Assembly: GCA_004802705.1 (NCBI GenBank) | Contig: SGPL01000031.1 | Span: 1-64,000, forward strand | Direction of reading: 5' to 3' | Source: Bondarzewia mesenterica | Taxonomy: Eukaryota > Basidiomycota > Agaricomycetes > Russulales > Bondarzewiaceae | DNA length: 64,000 bases | In this document: piece by piece, positions 23,176-35,086 of the stretch | Layout: each line of letters begins with the position of its first letter | Position numbering within the stretch: the stretch's first letter is position 1 | Position numbers and translations under genes: made by a program | Notes under the pieces: model-generated | Database searches by the model: none | What the model was told of the DNA's origin: nothing | Seen by the model: the letters and a program-made list of their open reading frames with translations, nothing else

Positions 23176-23390
23176 TCAATACCCTCTCCTCAACCGCTGG
23201 TTCTCCTCCGTCAGCCGTCTGTTTTCTTCCCTCAGTTCCTTCAAATCTCCAACGTATTCGTCCATCATGGTCCGCATTTCCTAACGCCACGAGCGCCCCA
23301 TCCCCAGCAGATCCACATGCAACCCGACCATCTCCGCCTTCGTCTCTTGCCTAAAATGGACCATAGCGTTTTTGATCAACGAATGCAACA
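23176..23390 (-). pseudogene. Coiled-coil protein 3' fragment
   Basis: A small C-terminal fragment reads HFRQETKAEMVGLHVDLLGM then GRSWR, a stop, EMRTMMDEYVGDLKELREEN, and RRLTEENQRLRRGY before a terminal stop. The heptad-like Leu/Glu pattern predicts a coiled coil. I recall similar tails in basidiomycete hypothetical proteins, but no function is known. The in-frame stop and missing upstream part mark it as a remnant. Confidence 0.45.
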
Positions 23391-23765
23391 AACCTTGACG
23401 TCGGCGATTCTTCAAACAACCTTCATCAACAGTTTCTGCCGTTGCTGAAGAATATAGTATATAAAATCTTATCTGATTTTATTGGGATTGCTTGCTTCCT
23501 TTCCACACATCCATCCTGTGCGTCTACGAGACAAGGATTGCACAATGAACATTGAATACGGAGCATGGCATGTCATACGTAAACTGACAATTGACTTTGA
23601 AAGACAAACAAAGTTACAGTTCAGATGCACATCCACACAGCATGACTGTACAATCCGGGAATACAGCGATGATATGTTCACTTCTGACATATCCATATGG
23701 CACAAAGGTATCATAATGTAAATAGAAAAGGACAATGTACTTGAGCCTAGAGCGATATCCTGATC

Positions 23766-26547
23766 CTACGCCGATGCAGAAACTGTAGCTTCATTTGCAA
23801 GTCGCTGTTCAATGCATCTGCGCTCAATTTCCGTAGTAACAGCCTCGAAATGTTGCTCAAGAAAGTCTTGCCAAGAAGGAGAAGTGCAACAAACACGCTG
23901 AAACAGCCCCAATAGTTAGTCGAACGACCGGATGCAATATCGTAACGATTTCTTACCTTTCTCGATAGCACATTCCAAAATTCCTCTTCACTGTATTGAT
24001 CGGCCGCGGCAGAAGACAGAAAATCGACGATGGTCTCGTAATCGTCGTCGAACTCGGATGCGTCGTCGGCGTCGGCCGTGATGGGTTCTTTAGCCTCCTC
24101 CTGCTCGGGAGACTGTACCAGCTCTTGCTTCAGCTGTTCCTCCTCGGCAGCATCTGAACCAGCAGCCTCAGCAGCAGCACCATCAGGACTCTCCACATTG
24201 CCGTCAGGATTTTCAGCAGAAACATGGGTAGAAGGTCCGCCGTTAAGTGACATCTCAACTTCGGCCTTGACTTCCTCCCAAATATGTATATTTATGGGGC
24301 GGGCGATGGTCTGATGCCATGATCCGCTTGAATGGTGAGGCATCTGCACAGCGCGCAAATGAGGACGACCATCAAAACTGGATTTCGAAGCAGATGGGAC
24401 GGAGATGCGTACCTTTTCGTTCAATTTGATGCATATGTGGGACAAATTCATGTTTGAATCAACCTCCAGCAGTCGACGAATATACATCCGGGCATATGTC
24501 CATTCTGCCTCCGTGTAATAGTATCTGCCGCCACTCATCTCCTTCGTCTCCGTCGGTGGTTCTGGGGTAGGGGACCGATTGATGGGTGTATGCGGGACAG
24601 CGATTTTCACTGGCCGACGCTTTCTCTTCCTCGGAATGGGTCTTGCCTTGGATTTTTGAGGATTCTTCGGCTTACGTCCCCTTCTTTTCGGCATCGAGGA
24701 GTCATCAACCGCGTATTCCACAGGGTCCATCAACTCGCCTTCCGAAATGCAGTCATTCACGAACGCCGCTTGCACGACGGGCGTGTGACGGCGTAGAGCC
24801 TCATCGCGCAGATCACGGTACGTCGCCGATCTTGGATTCAACACGGCGTACGCCGCAGCAGATATATCTGCGGTAATTTTTCCTCCGTTTCTCTGCAAGA
24901 CGAAGTCGGTTCAGTACGATATTGAGCGGCCGTCGATACTACCACGTACCTTAATTGACTGTACCACGTCACGTCTGCTTCGGAGATCAACCTGAACATA
25001 CAAAAGTATAGGTCCGCCACTGCTTGATCTGAAAACGCTGCCTTCTTGCCTAGGCATTGGCGATGGGGACTGGATGGGCGAGGAAGAAGCGGTAGGTGCG
25101 GATTGAGAGGAGAGGAGGGATAGCAAGGATGATGGGTGATTGGCAGGAATAGAAGGCGGAGGGTTTGCGGATCGTGATGACGAAGGTTTGGGGGCATTAG
25201 AGGCAGCATTTCGACGACTTGATAGCGAGGATGATTTGGCCATTTGTTCGTCCTTCATTATCGAGGACTGCGGGCGAATAGGGGGAGCTGCCCTGCGTTT
25301 CAGAGGAAGTGACTGGGTTACGAATGGCGAGGATTCATCGAACTCGTTGCGATTGTCGAGATGAAAAGAGGCATCCATAGGCTGAGGTTCCTTGGGAGGT
25401 GGCGCCTCTATGAAGAGAGGATGCGACGGTCCAGCTGCAGGTTGCTGCGAAATCAGATTTGCCAGATTTGGAGAAGAGAACATGGGCTGGCCCATTTGCT
25501 GCTGAGGGAACATGGATAAACTCGAGAGAGTAGCCTGCAACTGGGAAGTGTCAGCGCCATGTTGTCGAGCCAATGCAATGGCGGACTCGAGGAGATTGGT
25601 AAAAGCCGGATTTGGCATCGTCGGATTAGAAAAAAAGAAATTGTGGAGTCATGCTGAGCATATTATTTGGAAAGAAAGGGAACTGATTGGGAAACTGCAT
25701 CTGGTGGTGCATCTGGGACTGCATTTGGGGCTGCATTTGGGGCTGCATCTGAGACATAGAAGGAATATTGTTCATGGAGAGGGGATTGGACATAAACTGC
25801 ATTGGCGAGAAAGATGAAGCCGGAAGGGGAGGAGAGATGGGACCAAGAGGGGGCATGGTTGGATGCTGGTTCTCAGTGGTATCCCGCGGCGAAAACTGTG
25901 TGGAGGATAGTTCGATATTTGGGTGGTTGTCTTGTTGTCGGGGAAGAGGCGCGGAGGTCCTTCGTCGTTTATTAGAGGGGCCATCATGGGATCCTATGGG
26001 TGTTGGCCGAGGGGTAGGAAGGGGGCTTCTTGACAAGTCTATGAGTGTTGCTTTGAGTATATAGGGGAGTCTTGCTTACTTCTGAACTTCTTCAACTTCT
26101 TCATCGTCTTCGTCACTTTGGATGGAACCTCCGTCATCTATAGCACGAAATCCACCCCAATTATCGTCGCTCAATAATGCTTTCCCCTCCGTCAGGCATT
26201 TTTGAATCCAAGGATACTCCAAAACGACTTTGTTCTGCTCAGTACTCCAATCACGCGAGAACCTCCGACCCGACACGGAAGTAGCATTGACCAGTAGGAT
26301 TGCAGCATCTCCAGGGTTGTGGCATATTTGAGCTCCATAGTTCTGTGTAGCAATGAGGTGGTGATGAGGTGAGTCTCCAAACAATCAGATGGGAGGAAGA
26401 GATACAGACCCGCAGGGTCCGGATCAGCTTGGGTCTGTTCTGAATCATGGCTATGTCGAGAAATATTTTTAATTTCGCGTTGGACGAATCCACAAACAGA
26501 TTCTGACTCTCCGAGCCGCCCTGTGTCGAGGGAGTACCTATCTCCAT
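23766..26547 (-). CDS. Twin-BRCT, Myb-like nuclear protein (Rap1-like)
   Basis: Probable nuclear chromatin or DNA-repair protein of about 810 residues. Exons are 26547-26410, 26342-26080, 26028-24950, 24892-24413, 24343-23957 and 23897-23766; phases agree once one base is removed from the 7-A run at 25630-25636 inside exon 3. A first BRCT-like domain spans exons 1-2 (LFVDSSNAKLKIFLDIA, GDAAILLVNATSVSGRRF, YPWIQKCLTEGKALL). A long Pro/Met/Gln-rich linker follows. A second BRCT-like domain crosses exons 3-4 (PILLYVQVDLRSRRDVVQSI, then VVQAAFVNDCISEGELMDPV). Next are a basic nuclear-localisation stretch (KRRGRKPKNPQKSKARP), a Myb-like helical block (YTEAEWTYARMYIRRLLE) and an acidic tail. The tail end is SWQDFLEQHFEAVTTEIERR. 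It is divergent from the canonical RAP1 at 42.7-44.6 kb. A telomeric role is only a guess. Confidence 0.75.
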
Positions 26548-26997
26548 GAGCGAGGACTGACCGGGATGTTAGGGCTACTTCAAGTTGCGAGCACGTAAGT
26601 GTGCCAGTGCGGCGTCGATATCGTTTCGAGATGCGGGGTTTGAAATTTGAAATTTCTGCCGAAAGGAATTTCTTTGCACTCTGCAATTGACCATATCCTA
26701 CAGCATCGACAGAAGAGTACTGCTCGTCATAGTGGTCAGCGATCATTTCTGTTGTCCTCTCACATTGTTCGTCATGCTTCCTGGCTTTTTATTAGTCTGC
26801 TTCGGCGCCCTCAGCTCTTCCCGCAAACAATAAAGCTAAGTTGCCCGTGACCGGCGCAACAAATATGGACGCTGAGACTTCCACGAGGATTCCCTCGGAC
26901 GGGCTATGCATATGGGTCCAGCGCACATACATATACACAGCTACTTTGCCTCCCACCTTATCTCCCATTCTCCTATCTCTCATCTATTGTATCTTCA
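26548..26997. promoter_or_regulatory. Divergent promoter region
   Basis: A 450 bp gap between two start codons pointing away from each other (BRCT protein on minus, kinase-like protein on plus). It must hold both promoters. Individual elements could not be identified. Confidence 0.5.
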
Positions 26998-28807
26998 ATG
27001 TCACACGTCTTTTATGAACAACCTGAGCTTAGGTCGGATCTCTCAGATCAGACGGGGATTCCTCTTCTTTGTCCGGTCATAGAGTCATGCGTCAAATCCA
27101 TGCATATCGGCAGTAAGTAGTCATCCGACATGTCATGGATACTCCTGGTATTGACCGCGCGGCAACCTCCAGGCAACGGCTCTACAAGTATATTTCTACG
27201 AAAAGGCTTTTTGAATGACCAGCCGATCACTTATATTTCAAAGGTGTCAGTGCTAGCATTAAATCTCATATACATTGCCCAATGTCACGACCTTACGCAG
27301 ATGGCAAGATGAGGATCGTGACGAATTTTTGAAAGAGGTGAGTAACTGACATGGTCACGCCAAGTGGAGTACCCCACTCATTTTTATTGCAGATGCGCTT
27401 GTACACCGATGCCAACCTTCTCCTGCCCCTTCAGGGCACTTGTGTGCCCTATTTGATCGATGCGGACATGACGGGCGACTGCTTAAGTATCGCGATGGAA
27501 CCACCACATGCCATTAGGTGGCGAGCGGCCGACGCTTTCATTTCTTCCAAGGACAAGGCGTCCATCCTAACGGCATATCGCAGGTTGCATGGACAAGGAG
27601 TCTTGCACGGTTCTCCGTCTTTTCAAAATATGCTCATTGGTAAATCCTGGTCTTGAAGTTCAGGGTCATCCATTTTTCTTATCACATGTCCAGGCGACGA
27701 CAGGAAGGTGACCATAGTCAATTTCGTCAACGCTCGGTGTTCAAGAGCATCAGACGCCCGTGTGGGCATACCACGCTGTGAGAAGTGCGAATTCGCGTAC
27801 GAAATGCGCCGTGTCAAGTTCCTGCTGGACTATCACGGGGCGCGGGAGGCGGAATTCAACCTGACCAAGGTAGCTTTGCAAACTGGAAGAATGAAATCAT
27901 TCACATCTTCGAAATTAAAGCCCAGAGATCATGTGCGTTCTTTCATGTGTCGCTAAAAATGACGGTTTATTGACATGCAATTCACAGTTCTTCATACCAA
28001 TGAACGATCTCCAATCTTGGTATACGGAGATGTGCCTCTCGTATGAAGGCCCAATGGCACAATTCAAGGTACCTCGGAGCTTTCGAGAACATCCATCTGT
28101 TCGTCATCATCTTTTCTATCCATCAAGAAACAGAGGGCTCTGACCAGAAACCGTAGCATTCTTACCGGGTCGGATCGCCTCGAACTTTCAGTTCGACTGC
28201 TGCCCTGTCAGTCTTAGACCAAGTGAATGATGATTTGGAAGGTTACCTGGAATTGAAGGCTCAGTCGACTCGCCTTCAGCAAGCTTGCACTCAGGATGTC
28301 ACTCCTCCTTCCACTACTCCTTCAATAACCTCTTCGCACCTACGGAAACGTCGACGCAGTGATTTGGAACACGACGGTGATGACAGCGCTTTCGGAGGTC
28401 CTGCACGAAAGCGGCGCAAATTGGAAATCCGGAAAGTGCGCTTCGCGCCCGATGTCGTTGACAACAGCATATGGGCAACTGGGAGAGGGTACTTGGCCGA
28501 TCGCGAGCACGCTGCGCATGTAAGCTTCATGCAAGGCGTCGGCCTCTTAGGCCCGAACCTATATCCCGAACCGAGCCTAGCCGACTCTTCTATTGCTCTA
28601 AATCCTTCAAGTTTAGAGTCCTTCGTTTCCTACAGCGCGGATCGACCTCATAGCACCACTGAGACTACCAATGAAGGTGTGACGAAAGGGAGCTCTGACG
28701 AGAATGGCGCCAGCGAAGAGTCGACGCTCGATGAATTTGACGACGACGACTTCGATGAGGATCCGGACGAAGACCTCGAGATTCCACGGAGGATGCTTCT
28801 CAATTAG
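26998..28807 (+). CDS. Fungal protein-kinase-like protein, catalytic residues altered
   Basis: Kinase-fold protein of a basidiomycete expansion. Likely exons are 26998-27112 (MSHVFYEQPELRSD), 27173-27243, about 27301-27337, 27393-27639, and 27694 onward. Two further introns lie between about 27870 and 28000, and the last exon starts near 28220. The N-lobe is weak. The C-lobe has HGQGVLHGSPSFQNMLIG and VTIVNFVNARCSRA, where active relatives have HGD and DF. Both catalytic aspartates are replaced, by Ser and Asn. The C-terminus has two basic patches (HLRKRRRSD, RKRRKLEIRKVRFAPD) suggesting nuclear import, then a strongly acidic tail (DEFDDDDFDEDPDEDLE). The junction at 27243/27301 is out of phase by one base, so exon 3 needs care. 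A binding or scaffold role is inferred. Confidence 0.55.
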
Positions 28808-29336
28808 CTCTATCCGACTCTTGCAGCTATCCCCTGATCCCGATGTGACCTGTTGCAAGGCACCTTTGGGTATTAGCGATGCTCGTCATTTCTTGCAGCC
28901 AGTCTCAATCGTCCTGGTTAATGAGGGTTTCGAAACAACTTCTTATCAAGTCGGGGCCGACCTGTGGAACTTGATTCATGACCTGATTACTCACTAACGC
29001 ACGAGGCCACTGTCACTTCCATGATGGACTGGTCAGGGTTGCATGTGGCAGACCTAGATGGAGGGGCCATTAAACATTCGCTCCGCTAGCATCCTTTTTT
29101 TTGCACTAATCAACTTGTACAAATTTGGATGAAACGTTATGAACAAGGAACTTTTGACAGTCAGTGTTAATTGCAGGCGGGCATAGCTTTCGCAGACAGA
29201 CATCGCAATCACATATGAGATATTCTTACAATCAACACTCCATTCATCCTGTCATAGGCGATTGCATGTTGCCATGGCATAAGCGAAGAAAAAAAGTAAC
29301 ACATGATGCGAGGAAATAGACAGCAACACAAATCCT
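28808..29336. other. Convergent intergenic region
   Basis: About 530 bp between the kinase-like gene (plus) and the 3' end of RPS16 (minus). No gene-like content is seen. Confidence 0.45.
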
Positions 29337-29886
29337 TCACCGGTAACTGTTGAAGAAATATTGAAATCGGCAAACGAGCTGTGGAGGAGACGCAAACGCA
29401 CCTCTTCTGCCTGCGAGCACGAGCACCAGCACCACCGAACTTCTTGGGCTCCATCCGTCTCGGGTCCGCAATCAACAGTGTTCTATCGTAGGCCACCAGC
29501 TTCTTCTTCAGCTCAATCGCGCTGTACGCATCGACGTATTTCGCGTAGTATGCGACAATGGCCTTGCTAATTGCCTGGCGGATAGCGTAGATTTGGGAGG
29601 TGTGTCCACCACCCTTGACGCGCACACGGATGTCGATGGCGGCAAAGGCGTCCTCGCCAGCGACAAGAATGGGCTCGTAGACCTTGAAGCGGAGGATTTC
29701 AGGCTGGACGAGGTTGATGGGAGATCCATTGATACGAATAAGGCCCTTGCCCTCACGAGCATGTGCGACCGCTGTCGCGGTCTGGAAGAGTTCGTTTCAA
29801 GTCAGTCACGAATAAAGAAGATATCGTGAGTGTCTGCATGCCTTCTTTTTACCGAAGGTCTGAACAGCCTTTTGTGACGATGCCAT
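29337..29886 (-). CDS. RPS16: 40S ribosomal protein S16 (uS9)
   Basis: Cytosolic small-subunit ribosomal protein of 144 residues, the usual length. Exons are 29886-29842, 29781-29402 and 29346-29337; phases agree (15 codons; 126 codons plus 2 bases; 1 base plus 3 codons). The protein starts [15 protein letters not shown] and runs through [40 protein letters not shown] and [19 protein letters not shown]. It ends QKSYR, the tail that reaches the P-site tRNA anticodon. Intron 1 begins GCATGC right after the AAG of codon 15, so it is a GC-AG intron. No GT donor fits the conserved protein. The last exon is only 10 bases. It shares a 366 bp promoter with the mitochondrial uL4 gene. Confidence 0.96.
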
Positions 29887-30252
29887 TTTGTTGATGGAGG
29901 GGCGAACCGGCTCTGCTTGACGGTGGAGCTAAAACAAGGAATCAGACTTGTGTTCCCATAAACATTGCAGCTACAGTGTCATCCAAGCCAGAAGTCTCGC
30001 ATCCAACGCAAGTATGGTCGGATTTCCTTCAAACAAAAGGGCAGACCTCTCTTCCTGCATTCCAAAATGCGTTGAGATTGACGAAATGGTAAAAACTCAC
30101 CCTTCTTGTGTCGTTAAGTGTGTCGAGCAAGTGTGTGGACGATTGGCATCTGAAGACGGCAACTGGAAGAGCCAATTTCCCACATAAATATTACGTAAAT
30201 ATTTGCCCAAATATTCTTTGTGAACTCTTTCGAATGTCTTCTGCTCACCGCT
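29887..30252. promoter_or_regulatory. Divergent promoter of RPS16 and mitochondrial uL4
   Basis: 366 bp separate the two start codons. The arrangement pairs a cytosolic with a mitochondrial ribosomal protein gene. No specific element was identified. Confidence 0.5.
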
Positions 30253-31224
30253 ATGTATGCAGCAACAAGGCAATCTTTCACCCAGGTGGGTCAGGCATTG
30301 GTTTCACGATAAGAAATACGCTAATATCGCGTTAATAGCCATTGCGGTTTACCTGTCGCAGGCTGGCGACCGCCACCGTGGCAGGCTCTGCAGATATCCG
30401 GCCAGCTGCTGAGTCTGTCTTGACAATGTCCACAAAACAGACGGATTTGACTTCCGGGGCTCCTCTGAAAGGTCTCAACTCTCTTTCGCCTGTTCATCTT
30501 GTTCTAAGTCTTATGATCTGTGACAGCTCTCCCAATTACACGGCCGGTCTATGTCGCAATGTCCTCTCTTATTCGTCCGCGTCAGAGCGAAAACCCCTCC
30601 GACAAACTCGCTGAACTTGATCCGACCGTATTTGCGCATCCCATTCGCCGCGACATCTTGCATCTCTGTGTGGTTCACGTCCTTGACTCACTGCGACAGG
30701 GCAGTGCGAACACGAAAACGCGAGCCGAAGTGCGCGGTTCTGGCTTTAAAATACGTCCTCAGAAGGGCACCGGTAAAGCGCGTCTGGGCGATGGCCAAAG
30801 TCCAATGCTACGTGGTGGTGGTGTTGCTTTCGGACCCAAGCCACGTGATTTTAGCACCAAGCTCCCCCGGAAGGTGATTCAGATGGGTATGAGGGTCGCG
30901 TTGAGTGCGAGGGTGAAGGAGCGCGGACTTCGGGTTGTTCAGAGTCTGGATTGGCAAGGAGTGAAGACGAAGGAAATGGCGCAACGATTGGAGGAGCTGG
31001 GATGGGGGAAGACGCTATTTGTGACCGGTCGGAAGACGATTCCTACCGGACTGGACCGATCCTGCAGCAATCTCTTTATGGTGGACACTGCCACTGCGGA
31101 AGAGCTCAATGTCTATGACCTTGTCAAGTGGCCACAGGTCGTGCTGGACATTGAGGCGGTGGAGTGGTTCGAGAAGACCTTGGGTAAGGCGCCAGGTGCG
31201 ACTGCAGATTTACCATCGCTGTAG
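30253..31224 (+). CDS. MRPL4: Mitochondrial large-subunit ribosomal protein uL4
   Basis: Mitoribosomal protein of 287 residues. Exons are 30253-30285, 30339-30471 and 30527-31224; all phases agree. The N-terminus MYAATRQSFTQPLRFTCRRL is rich in Arg and hydroxyl residues with no acids, as expected for a matrix-targeting presequence. The uL4 core has DPTVFAHPIRRDILHLCVV, TRAEVRGSGFKIRPQKGTG, ARLGDGQSPMLRGGGVAFGP and KPRDFSTKLPRKVIQMGMR, the loop that lines the exit tunnel. It ends with the globular part LYDLVKW-like VYDLVKWPQVVLDIEAVEW. Both introns are about 54 bp. Confidence 0.93.
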
Positions 31225-32042
31225 CTTGATCTTCGTTCTCGACATTGCAGTAATTAATAACTTCAAACTTCAAAACTTCTGAAGGAGATGCTTGCCATTA
31301 TCTGTTGCACATTGACCATTGACATTCGCATTTAGCGCTAGCAATCATCCTTGCGGTATATAGTACCGTATTCAAAACGGTTTCTATTGCATATGTTTGC
31401 GAGTTGAATGTATATTGCACTGAAATGCTAAAGTCTATTTTCTCAGGTATCTCTACTGGCTTTGGTACATCCGGCAGGAAATGCTCCCGTACAAGTTTTC
31501 GACGTTATTATAATTTGCAGACAGGAGCCCAAGCAAAAGTAGAGCTCGAGGTTGCAGACTTGAAGCGGGTTACCTCTGAAGAATTCTGTAGTATAAACGG
31601 TAAGTAAATTCGTCTCAAATATCTTGTACCGTTTAATAGCCGATACATATCGTCATAGTAGTTTGTAGCATGCACACTGATCTTAAGAACATAGGAAGCA
31701 TGATTTACGAATTCCTCCACAAGTAAGTATGTACGATATGCGAATTCGTCCTCTTCACTAGCCTTAGACGCTATTAACTTAGTACCACGTAGAGACCGAC
31801 AACCTGGTCACGGGCGTCTTGGGCCTGGCCGTACCTGGCCGCATATTGGCTCTGCAGAGAAGGCCTGGCCTCATGTCACTAAATAAACGACCTCTCGTAA
31901 CAGGGCCGCTGATATCATTTTTCGTAAAAACTTCACCCGACTCCAATCCGACTCGCCGAGTAATAGAACTCCTTGCCACCGAATCACTATCTAGTGCCTT
32001 GCCTTTGTGCCACGACGTCAACTATCGCTATCGCCCCTCAAG
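31225..32042. other. Intergenic, nothing assigned
   Basis: About 820 bp between the uL4m gene and the FAD-enzyme gene, both on plus. Short frames near 31400-31720 show no recognisable motif, and nothing supports a gene. Confidence 0.45.
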
Positions 32043-33454
32043 ATGCAGGCCTCCCAGTTATACGATGGTATGCTTTCATCAAGAACTGATTTTGCATAAA
32101 TCATAATCTTTTTCCCAGTCATTATCATCGGTGCTGGTCCCGCTGGTTGTTCAACCGCACTTTCTTTTGCCCGATCAAAGCCAAACGCTTCGTTCTTGCT
32201 CCTAGATGATGCAGACCCCTCCGCATTCAAGGCAATCACACATCCTCGAACACCCGAGTTCTGTGTTACTGATTCTTCAACGCTCTTAGATTGGCGAATC
32301 CCTCCCTGCAGACGCGAGTCGCATCCTGTCCTTCCTCAGCCCAGAGCTCACATCCCAACTCGAGGCTGACACGGACCTTGGGAAACATACTCACTGCACT
32401 GGCAATGCGTCGGTATGGGCCGTGCCCGAACTGCAGGAGTCATATGCCACCACAAATCCGTACGGCATAGGTTGGCATCTGAACCGTGCCGCTTTTGAGG
32501 AGAATTTGAGAGAAACCGTCCGCAATAAAGCAGACGGTGTACACAGCCGTGTGCTACGTGCAAGGTTCCAAGCCGTGCAGAGAGATGCGCATGGATGGAT
32601 TATAGGTACGGAGGAGCTAGTGACCGGCGTAAAGACGCTGCATCGGTCTAAGTGGGTCATAGATGCATCCGGGCGCAGAGCATCTTTTGCGAAGAGGGTA
32701 CTCGCTCTCTTCACTAGCATCACTCCCACCATTGTTCTGACGCCTATTTTCCAGCTCGGCGCGAAGACAGTGAAACTGGACTCCCTCCTTGCATTCTATA
32801 CCGTCTTCGAGATCCCCGAGGGGGCAGGTGAAGACAAGGAATACCGCACATTTATCGAAGCAGTCGAATCCGGATGGTTCTACAGCTCCCAGCTGGGAAG
32901 AAATGAGGCGCATCGTCGTCTACCACACTGACGAGCGTGACGAAACCTCGAAAATCGCACGGAAACTCGAGGGCTTCCTGCATCTCCTGCATAGCCAGAC
33001 GGAAAATATATCGAACGTCATCGAAGATAGCGGATATGACATTGCATCGGACGAGACATTTCCGCGGTGCATGTTCGCAGGTACCACGTACCTTGAGCCG
33101 GTGGGCGACGAGGACAACTTGTGGTACGCTGTCGGCGACGCGGCAGTTGCGTTCGACCCGCTGTCCTCGCAAGGAATGGTGACGGCATTCAAGATGGGCT
33201 CTCTTTTGGGCATCGAGCTTGGACGACGGCTGGGGGGAGATCCGGCGAATCCAAAACCGCCAAAGCGCTCTGTCCCAGAGGTATATCAATCGACCCTGCT
33301 CGATTACGAGAAGAAAAAGGCACAGTATTACGGGCAGGTGCAGCGGTTTGACGGCGAGTTCTGGAGGAAGAGGCAAGAGCCAGAGCCTGAGAGCGACGAG
33401 AGCGACACGGACAGTGACGAAAGTACTACTACTACCAGTGCCCATACGGAATGA
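32043..33454 (+). CDS. FAD-dependent halogenase/monooxygenase-like enzyme
   Basis: Flavoenzyme of the tryptophan-halogenase/monooxygenase superfamily, about 424 residues. Exons are 32043-32067, 32119-32231, 32290-32697 and 32755-33454. The dinucleotide-binding motif VIIIGAGPAGCSTALSFARS is at residues 9-28. IGESLPADASRILSFLSPEL follows at the start of exon 3, then GIGWHLNRAAFEENLRE and WVIDASGRRASFAKR. The C-terminal flavin motif is WYAVGDAAVAFDPLSSQGM. The halogenase-specific WxWxIP motif is not seen. Intron 2 starts GCAATC directly after Lys 46 and ends TTAG, another GC-AG intron. In exon 4 one G of GGG at 32895-32897 must be removed to keep frame (SSQL then EEMRRIVVYHTD). A role in secondary metabolism is possible, but no cluster surrounds it. 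Substrate unknown. Confidence 0.78.
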
Positions 33455-33769
33455 AGATGGAACTTTTCACACTCATTTTCGCTATGTATATATAGGAGAC
33501 ACGATGCAGATACCCGAGAATATTTTGTAATTAAGAACAACGACTAGTTAAAAATATGGCCTAGGTGCGATGAACTCGTAAATTGAGTAGTGGAAGACTC
33601 TGAAGTTCGCTATGTAGAAGCTCAAATTTGACTGAAAGGCTCGGGAAAGAGATTGACGTCTTAAAGAGAAAGCGTGACGCGATCACGTGCTCAAAACACG
33701 CGTCGCGGTCTTCCCGTCCGCAACGTTTGCCTGCGACTATACTGTGTACTATTCCGGTACGGCTCCACA

Positions 33770-35086
33770 ATGGCGACTCAGGAATCTCAAGCACCTCAGG
33801 ATGAAGAGGATGAGCAGTTTCAAATATCTGGTCCTTTGCTCATCAATAAACTTCAAGAGGCTGGTATTCATGCTCAAGACATCAAGAAACTCGCAAACGC
33901 AGGTTTTCATACCGTCGAGGCAGTCGCCTATACCCCGAAGAAAAATTTGATCAGTATAAAGGGCATCTCTGAGCAGAAGGCAGAGAAGATTTTGGCAGAA
34001 GGTATGTATGTATGCGTGTATTGATGTCATTGTGCTATATTATATCTATTTTTACAGCTCAGAAAATCGTCCCCCTCGGATTTCAGAGCGCCACCGAGAT
34101 TCATGCTCGTAGATCTGAGCTGGTTCATATTACCACTGGTTCCAAGAATCTTGACACGTTACTGGGTGGTACGCACTTGTGTGGTTCGTTGCCATATCAG
34201 AGAGCAGTACAGACCTCATGCTCATAGGTGGCGTCGAGACCGGCTCTATCACCGAACTATTTGGAGAGTTTCGTACAGGAAAGTCTCAAATATGTCACAC
34301 TGTCGCCGTAACATGTCAGCTGCCGGTCGACATGGGAGGTGGTGAGGGCAAATGTCTGTTTATCGACACGGAAGGCACCTTCAGGCCTGTTCGTTTACTC
34401 GCGGTTGCGGAGAGGTATGGTCTGAATGGAGAAGAGGTGCTGGATAACATTGCATATGCAAGAGCATATAACGCAGACCACCAACATCAATTGTTGACGG
34501 CCGCCAGTGCCCTCATGTCGGAATCAAGGTGCGCATATACACCACTCTGATAACTGATGGGGTGCTCAAACTGCATGAAGATTCTGTTTGCTCATTGTGG
34601 ACTCGGCAACAGCCTTGTTCCGTAGTGATTACATTGGGCGTGGTGAACTAGCGGCGCGTCAGGCTCACCTGTCAAAGTTCTTGCGGAATCTGCAAAGACT
34701 TGCTGATGAGGTACAACTCGCCCGTCACGGCGCGTTTCGGCCCTGCTGACCTCGTTTCGCAGTTCGGGATTGCTGTACTCTTCAGCAACCAGGTCATGTC
34801 CAATCCCGATGCGTCTGCAGGGCCTTACGCTTCAAACGAGAAGAAGCCAATCGGCGGCAATATCCTAGCACATGCTTCTACAACACGGTGCGTGCAACAT
34901 TTTGTCGATTCTTTTAAGAGCGATGATGTTTTGAACAAGAAAAAATAATCTTCCAGATTACAACTGAAGAAAGGCCGTGCAAATACGCGCATCTGCAAGA
35001 TTTATGACTCGCCTTGCTTGCCAGAATCCGAAACAACGTTTGCCATTCTACAAAGTGGTATTGGAGACCCTGAAGAGGAGGAGTAG
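33770..35086 (+). CDS. RAD51: RAD51 recombinase
   Basis: Eukaryotic RecA-type strand-exchange protein for homologous recombination in the nucleus, 342 residues (human 339). Exons are 33770-34001, 34058-34168, 34228-34528, 34581-34710, 34763-34887 and 34957-35086, all in phase. The N-terminal helix-hairpin-helix region reads [20 protein letters not shown] and [11 protein letters not shown]. The core has [20 protein letters not shown] (Walker A) near residues 117-136, [40 protein letters not shown] (Walker B), and [11 protein letters not shown] (loop L2 side). It ends [10 protein letters not shown]. Introns are 52-69 bp. It converges with RPB8, 248 bp away. Confidence 0.98.

Noticed and set aside
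31404..31720. Possible small gene between uL4m and the FAD enzyme
   Set aside because: Frames on both strands are short, have no motif and no convincing splice pattern.
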